DNA of 64,000 nt from an uncultured Bacteroides sp. (lineage in GTDB: Bacteria > Bacteroidota > Bacteroidia > Bacteroidales > Bacteroidaceae): NCBI GenBank assembly GCA_944321465.1, contig CALULL010000014.1:1-64000 (forward strand), written 5' to 3'. The notes beneath the pieces were generated by a model. It was not told the DNA's origin. It saw nothing but the letters and a program-made list of their open reading frames with translations, and did no database searches. Both the position numbers and the translations under genes were made by a program. Shown here one piece after another: positions 60,744-64,000 of this stretch. Numbering within the stretch: the first letter of the stretch is position 1; each line of letters begins with the position of its first letter.

Positions 60744-60803
60744 CCTGCATCCGGAACCGATGCAGGGCCGGAGGCTTCCCGTGGAGCGGGAGGCCTCTTT
60801 TTT
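60744..60803 (+). terminator. Two stacked hairpins ending the DUF4160/DUF2442 unit
   Basis: CCTGCATC/GATGCAGG (60744-60766) and GAGGCTTCCC/GGGAGGCCTC (60771-60797), followed by seven T residues. Confidence 0.8.
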
Positions 60804-60862
60804 TATGTCCTTTTCCCTGCCGCCATCTGCCGGTACCTTTGTGTCAAGCAAATTGCAGAGAT

Positions 60863-61408
60863 ATGGGAGCACATGCAGAACGAATGGCCGGGTACGGCAA
60901 GCGGAACCGCCGAAACAGGGGCGAGGGTTATCCCATCGAGGTATATATCGAGGGAGACACCGGGATTACCCAGCAATGGGAACGACAACAAGACAAGAAG
61001 GCGGTGGCCGCCTTCAACCGGCAGGTGCGTGCCTGGGGCAGGACGGTGAACACCGCACTGAATGCCAGTATCGAGTCGATGATAATAAAGGATAACAACC
61101 TGAGCAAATCCTTGAAGCAAAACTACCGCCACTGGGGCAAGGCGCCGCAGGCCGGGCAGGAAATCACCAGCATAGGCTTCGGCTTCGAGGAAGCGGGGCT
61201 GTATGTCCACCTCGGCGTGGGCCGCGGCTACAACCGCGAGGGCGGCACCGTGGTGGTGACCAAGAAGCACAACCGGGAGCTGATGCGCAAGCCCAAGCCG
61301 TGGTTCGACCCGGTCATCGAGGAGCACATCCCCGCGCTGCAGAAAATCGTGGCGGATTATTGCGGCGACCTGTTCATCAACACCTCACACATATTAATCA
61401 ACCTATAA
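60863..61408 (+). CDS. HK97-gp10-like tail-completion protein
   Basis: 181 residues from the ATG at 60863; a TACCTTTG box at 60834-60841 lies 21 bp upstream, and a second ATG at 60884 is possible. The C-terminal half resembles gp10-type head-tail proteins: a Gly-rich turn (YVHLGVGRGYNREGGTVVVT), then RKPKPWFDPVIEEHIPALQK. Such proteins join head and tail. It lies right before the portal gene and after the cargo island. Confidence 0.65.
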   Translation: MGAHAERMAGYGKRNRRNRGEGYPIEVYIEGDTGITQQWERQQDKKAVAAFNRQVRAWGRTVNTALNASIESMIIKDNNLSKSLKQNYRHWGKAPQAGQEITSIGFGFEEAGLYVHLGVGRGYNREGGTVVVTKKHNRELMRKPKPWFDPVIEEHIPALQKIVADYCGDLFINTSHILINL

Positions 61409-62752
61409 ATGAAAAAAATAGGAAAATTCAGCTTCGTGGACACCGCCGCCGGGCAGTATGCCATCCGCATGGACTGGAGCAGCTCCATGTCGCAGTTCTT
61501 CGACCTGAGCGGGCGGAACTGGGACGACGACCCGGTCAGCGTGGCGGGCGAACGGGTGGTGCCCTGGGGCAAGGACAACAACCTGCCGCGCGCCATCCGC
61601 GACCTGCTGGAGCGGAACAATCTGGGCCCGGGCATTCTGGACCGAAAGACGGGCCTGCTCTACGGCCAGGGCCCGGCCTTGTACCGCACGGTCATCGAAG
61701 GCAACGAGCGGGTGCAGCAGTGGGTGGAGGACGAGGAGATACAGCAGTGGCTGGACACGTGGGACTACCGGGGCTTTGTCCGCGCCGCGCTGGTGGAGTA
61801 CACCCACCTCGGCGGCGTGTTCGTCAAGTACCGCATGGGACGGGGCGTGCGCGTCGGCCGGCCCTGGGTGGCCAGTCTGGAGTGCTTGCCTTCCGCGGAC
61901 TGCCGCCTGGTGTGGCCGGCGAACGACAGTCGGCGGCTGGACGACGTGACGCACATCCTGACGGGCAACTTCGACACGTTCCGCAGCCGGACGTATGAGA
62001 AATATCCGGTGTTCGACAAGTGGAACCCCACCCGCAGCGAGGCCGCCGTCCGCTACCATTCCATGCGCTCGTTCGGGCGGAACATGTATGCCATCTCCTG
62101 CTTCTTCGGCTCGGTGCCCTGGCTGGAGAATGCCAACGACCTGCCCCGGATAATCCACCATCTGAACGAGAACATGATTGCGGCGGCCTATGTGGTGCAC
62201 ACGCCGCAATACTACTGGGACCAGAAGAAGGCATTGCTGGAGGAGCTTCACCCGGACTACACCGAGGAGCAGCTGCAGAAGGAGATGGACAAGCTGAAGG
62301 ACAGCCTGACACAGACCATTGCCGACGTGATGGCGGGCAAGAACAACGCAGGCAAGTTCTTCAGTTGCGTGGACTTCATCGACGACCAGGGCAAGGCGCA
62401 GTCGTGGAAGATTGAACCCATCGAGATGAACATCGACAAGTACATCGACGCGCAGGCCAAGATTTCGCGCATCGCGGACAGCTCGACCACCAGCGGCTTC
62501 GGTCTCAGCCCCGCCCTGGCCAACATCATCATCGACGGCAAGAGCGACAGCGGCAGCCAGATGCTCTACGCGCTGAAGATATTCTACGGGGCGGACACGC
62601 AGATTGCCGAAGACATCGCGCTGGAGGCGGTGAACGATGCCATCCGCATCAACTTCCCGGAGAAAAAAGGCATCTTCCTGGGGCTGTACCGCAAGGTGAT
62701 CAACAAGGAGGACAATGTGACGGCGGCAGACAGGCCGACGAACCAAGTCTGA
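61409..62752 (+). CDS. Portal protein
   Basis: 447 residues. The portal is the dodecameric ring through which DNA enters the head. The order of segments fits: an N-terminal wing with VPWGKDNNLPRAIRDLLERN, then LGPGILDRKTGLLYGQGPAL, a middle with long helices (LLEELHPDYTEEQLQKEMDK) and a C-terminal crown region with GFGLSPALANIIIDGKSDSG. It is about the usual length. The start is one base after the stop of the gene before, which suggests coupling. Confidence 0.82.
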   Translation: MKKIGKFSFVDTAAGQYAIRMDWSSSMSQFFDLSGRNWDDDPVSVAGERVVPWGKDNNLPRAIRDLLERNNLGPGILDRKTGLLYGQGPALYRTVIEGNERVQQWVEDEEIQQWLDTWDYRGFVRAALVEYTHLGGVFVKYRMGRGVRVGRPWVASLECLPSADCRLVWPANDSRRLDDVTHILTGNFDTFRSRTYEKYPVFDKWNPTRSEAAVRYHSMRSFGRNMYAISCFFGSVPWLENANDLPRIIHHLNENMIAAAYVVHTPQYYWDQKKALLEELHPDYTEEQLQKEMDKLKDSLTQTIADVMAGKNNAGKFFSCVDFIDDQGKAQSWKIEPIEMNIDKYIDAQAKISRIADSSTTSGFGLSPALANIIIDGKSDSGSQMLYALKIFYGADTQIAEDIALEAVNDAIRINFPEKKGIFLGLYRKVINKEDNVTAADRPTNQV

Positions 62753-62758
62753 ACAATG

Positions 62759-62834
62759 TCCGACATTGACCGCGTCAAAGTCCGACATTGACCGCATCAA
62801 AGTCCGACATTGAACGCGTCAAAGTCCGACATTG
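62759..62834 (+). repeat. Four 22-bp tandem repeats after the portal gene
   Basis: TCCGACATTG recurs at 62759, 62781, 62803 and 62825. Each is followed by ACCGCGTCAAAG or a close variant. The period of 22 is not a multiple of three, so it is not a coding repeat. Confidence 0.85.
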
Positions 62835-62876
62835 CCTGAATCTGTTTTTCAGTTTTCAATTTTCAATTCTCAATTT

Positions 62877-63701
62877 ATGAAGGATATCGATTTCCCCGAC
62901 TGTTGGGAGGAGCTTCAGCCCGCCGAATGGACATACCTGCTGAAACTGCGGCAGGAACTGATGACGCGGCGCGGCGTGTCGCTCCTCGATGTGAAGCGCG
63001 CCTGGTGCGCCTTCGTGCTGAAACGCCGCGGATACCGCTTCCGGCGGCGCAGCGGCACGGAAGACATGCTGCTGGTCGACCGCCTGGCCGGGACGCTGGG
63101 CTGGATGTGGCTGGTGGATGACGAAGAGGGGTGCATCGCCCTGCACTTCGACACCACGCAGAACCTGTTGCCGACGTGGAAAGACCTGCGCGGCCCGGCG
63201 AGCCACGGCGCAGACCTGACGTTCGGCGAGTTCCGCGCCGCCACCGCCGCCATGAACCTCTACACGCAGGACCACCTGCCCGGCGACCTGCTGGCCTTGG
63301 CGGCCGTGCTCTACCGCCGACCGGATGCGACAGGCAAACGCCTCCCCTTCGACGCGGACGAACTGCCCCGCTACATGAAGGCGGCCCAGGCGATGCCCGG
63401 CTGGATGCAGTGGGGTGTCTACGCCTGGTTCGCCCGGTTCTGCGAATACCTGCTGACGGGCGAGTTCCTCATTGACGGACAGACCCTCACCTTTGCCCCG
63501 GTCTTCGGACGGCGCGACAAGGACGGGCCCCGCCCCTCCGGGCAGGACTTGGGGCTGAACAGCATCCTCTACACCGTGGCCGAGAGCGGCGTGTTCGGCA
63601 CCGCCGCCGACACCGACCGCGCCCCGCTGCTGCGCGTGCTGCTGAAGCTGCTGGACGACAAGCAGCGGGCGGACGAGATGATGAAACGGTACAAGAAATA
63701 A
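62877..63701 (+). CDS. Uncharacterised phage head-tail region protein
   Basis: 274 residues from the ATG at 62877, after an AT-rich TTTTCAATTTTCAATT leader common in Bacteroidales; an ATG at 62832 would give a leader of that repeat. The protein is mixed helix and strand (DVKRAWCAFVLKRRGYRFRR, LTFGEFRAATAAMNLYTQDH). I do not recognise the family. Its place between portal and connector-type genes suggests a virion or assembly role. The next gene starts 19 bp after its stop. Confidence 0.6.
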   Translation: MKDIDFPDCWEELQPAEWTYLLKLRQELMTRRGVSLLDVKRAWCAFVLKRRGYRFRRRSGTEDMLLVDRLAGTLGWMWLVDDEEGCIALHFDTTQNLLPTWKDLRGPASHGADLTFGEFRAATAAMNLYTQDHLPGDLLALAAVLYRRPDATGKRLPFDADELPRYMKAAQAMPGWMQWGVYAWFARFCEYLLTGEFLIDGQTLTFAPVFGRRDKDGPRPSGQDLGLNSILYTVAESGVFGTAADTDRAPLLRVLLKLLDDKQRADEMMKRYKK

Positions 63702-63720
63702 TCATTAATCATTCATTGAT

Positions 63721-64000
63721 ATGCTGATAGAATCATCCGAACAACTCCGCTCCCTGACGGGCAACTACTACGCCAACAACGACTTCGCCAAAGTGCAGGG
63801 CGACATCGAGCAGGCCACCGACGAACTGGCCGGCCTGGTGGGCCGGGCCGTTATCGAGAAGGCTGAACAGGCCACGGAGGGCGACCGCCTGCGGCTGCTG
63901 GTGCAGCGGCCCGTCGCCCTGCTGGCCACCCTGCGCCTGTACCAGAAGAACGACCTGAGCCACGAGGACGACGGGCGCAAGTTCAAGGTCTCCACCGACG
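63721..64000 (+). CDS. Phage protein, partial at the right edge (possible connector)
   Basis: 93 codons, open at the edge. It starts MLIESSEQLRSLTGNYYANN and has two helical blocks (KVQGDIEQATDELAGLVGRA, LLVQRPVALLATLRLYQKND). I am inclined to link it to DUF6712-type connector proteins of Bacteroidales phages, but this is uncertain from a part-length sequence. Confidence 0.55.
   Translation, partial: MLIESSEQLRSLTGNYYANNDFAKVQGDIEQATDELAGLVGRAVIEKAEQATEGDRLRLLVQRPVALLATLRLYQKNDLSHEDDGRKFKVSTD

Larger units (their letters stand above)
39430..64000 (+). mobile_element. Prophage (left part; right end lies beyond the window)
   Basis: From about 39,430 on, gene content changes to phage type: repressor, antirepressor, integrase, replication primase/helicase, head protease, capsid, terminase and portal. 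The dispersed host repeats seen up to 37.8 kb stop. The left end lies in the 39,410-39,570 gap; I could not define an attachment site without the right junction. There are CGTCCCGAT direct copies at about 39,500-39,520. Tail and lysis genes must lie to the right of the window. Confidence 0.9.

Noticed and set aside
62759-62834. CRISPR array
   Set aside because: The 22-bp period leaves no room for spacers, and there are only four units.

Overview
The window comes from a GC-rich member of the Bacteroidales (phylum Bacteroidota). The evidence is a complete porP-gldK-gldL-gldM-gldN locus for type IX secretion (T9SS), several exported proteins with T9SS C-terminal sorting domains, promoters of the Bacteroidota type (TTTG or TTG, 18-20 bp, then TAnnTTTG) and a Bacteroidales-type prophage. 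I cannot name the genus from sequence alone.

Host chromosome (1 to about 39,410). Positions 952-18,212 carry five rightward genes for large secreted proteins. Two are paralogues with propeller-like and YD-like repeats, two are Omp28-like proteins with a CxxC motif, and one is a fibronectin-type protein. A subtilisin-family protease follows. All appear to be T9SS cargo. The T9SS machinery lies on the opposite strand at 19,740-26,028, so apparatus and clients sit side by side. Then come tRNA-Ser(CGA), a nucleoside phosphorylase-like gene coupled to a TIGR03915-type gene, a phosphate-selective-porin-like gene, a COG2509-type flavoprotein, initiator tRNA-fMet, a TetR regulator, fabG, an RluA-type pseudouridine synthase, an NtrC-type regulator, type I asparaginase, a beta-carbonic anhydrase and radA. 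The gaps between host genes hold at least three families of dispersed hairpin-rich repeats, including a 98-bp element present seven times and a 545-bp tandem duplication. I did not see these families in the prophage.

Prophage (about 39,430 to beyond 64,000). A leftward HTH repressor faces a rightward early cluster: DNA-binding proteins, an antirepressor-like protein, a methylase-like protein without its catalytic motif, a tyrosine integrase and a CHC2/Toprim/helicase replication protein. A gap with inverted 9-bp iterons follows. The structural genes come in an unusual order: S49 head protease, scaffold-capsid fusion, another structural protein, a Stealth-like sugar transferase, small genes, terminase, a cargo island, a tail-completion-like protein, portal, and connector-type genes running off the right edge. 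Tail, lysis and right attachment site are not in the window.

The most interesting signals are in the prophage. Two leaders (53,646-53,849 and 58,862-59,158) contain long helices that interleave, as in pseudoknots or switches. A compact three-way-junction element lies just after the capsid gene. The capsid protein and the next protein share a C-terminal heptapeptide written in different codons. A single TGA separates the sugar-transferase frame from a protein-like extension of the next gene. Between terminase and portal lies a cargo island with a truncated DUF3871 gene, small coupled genes and a DUF4160/DUF2442 pair under its own promoter.
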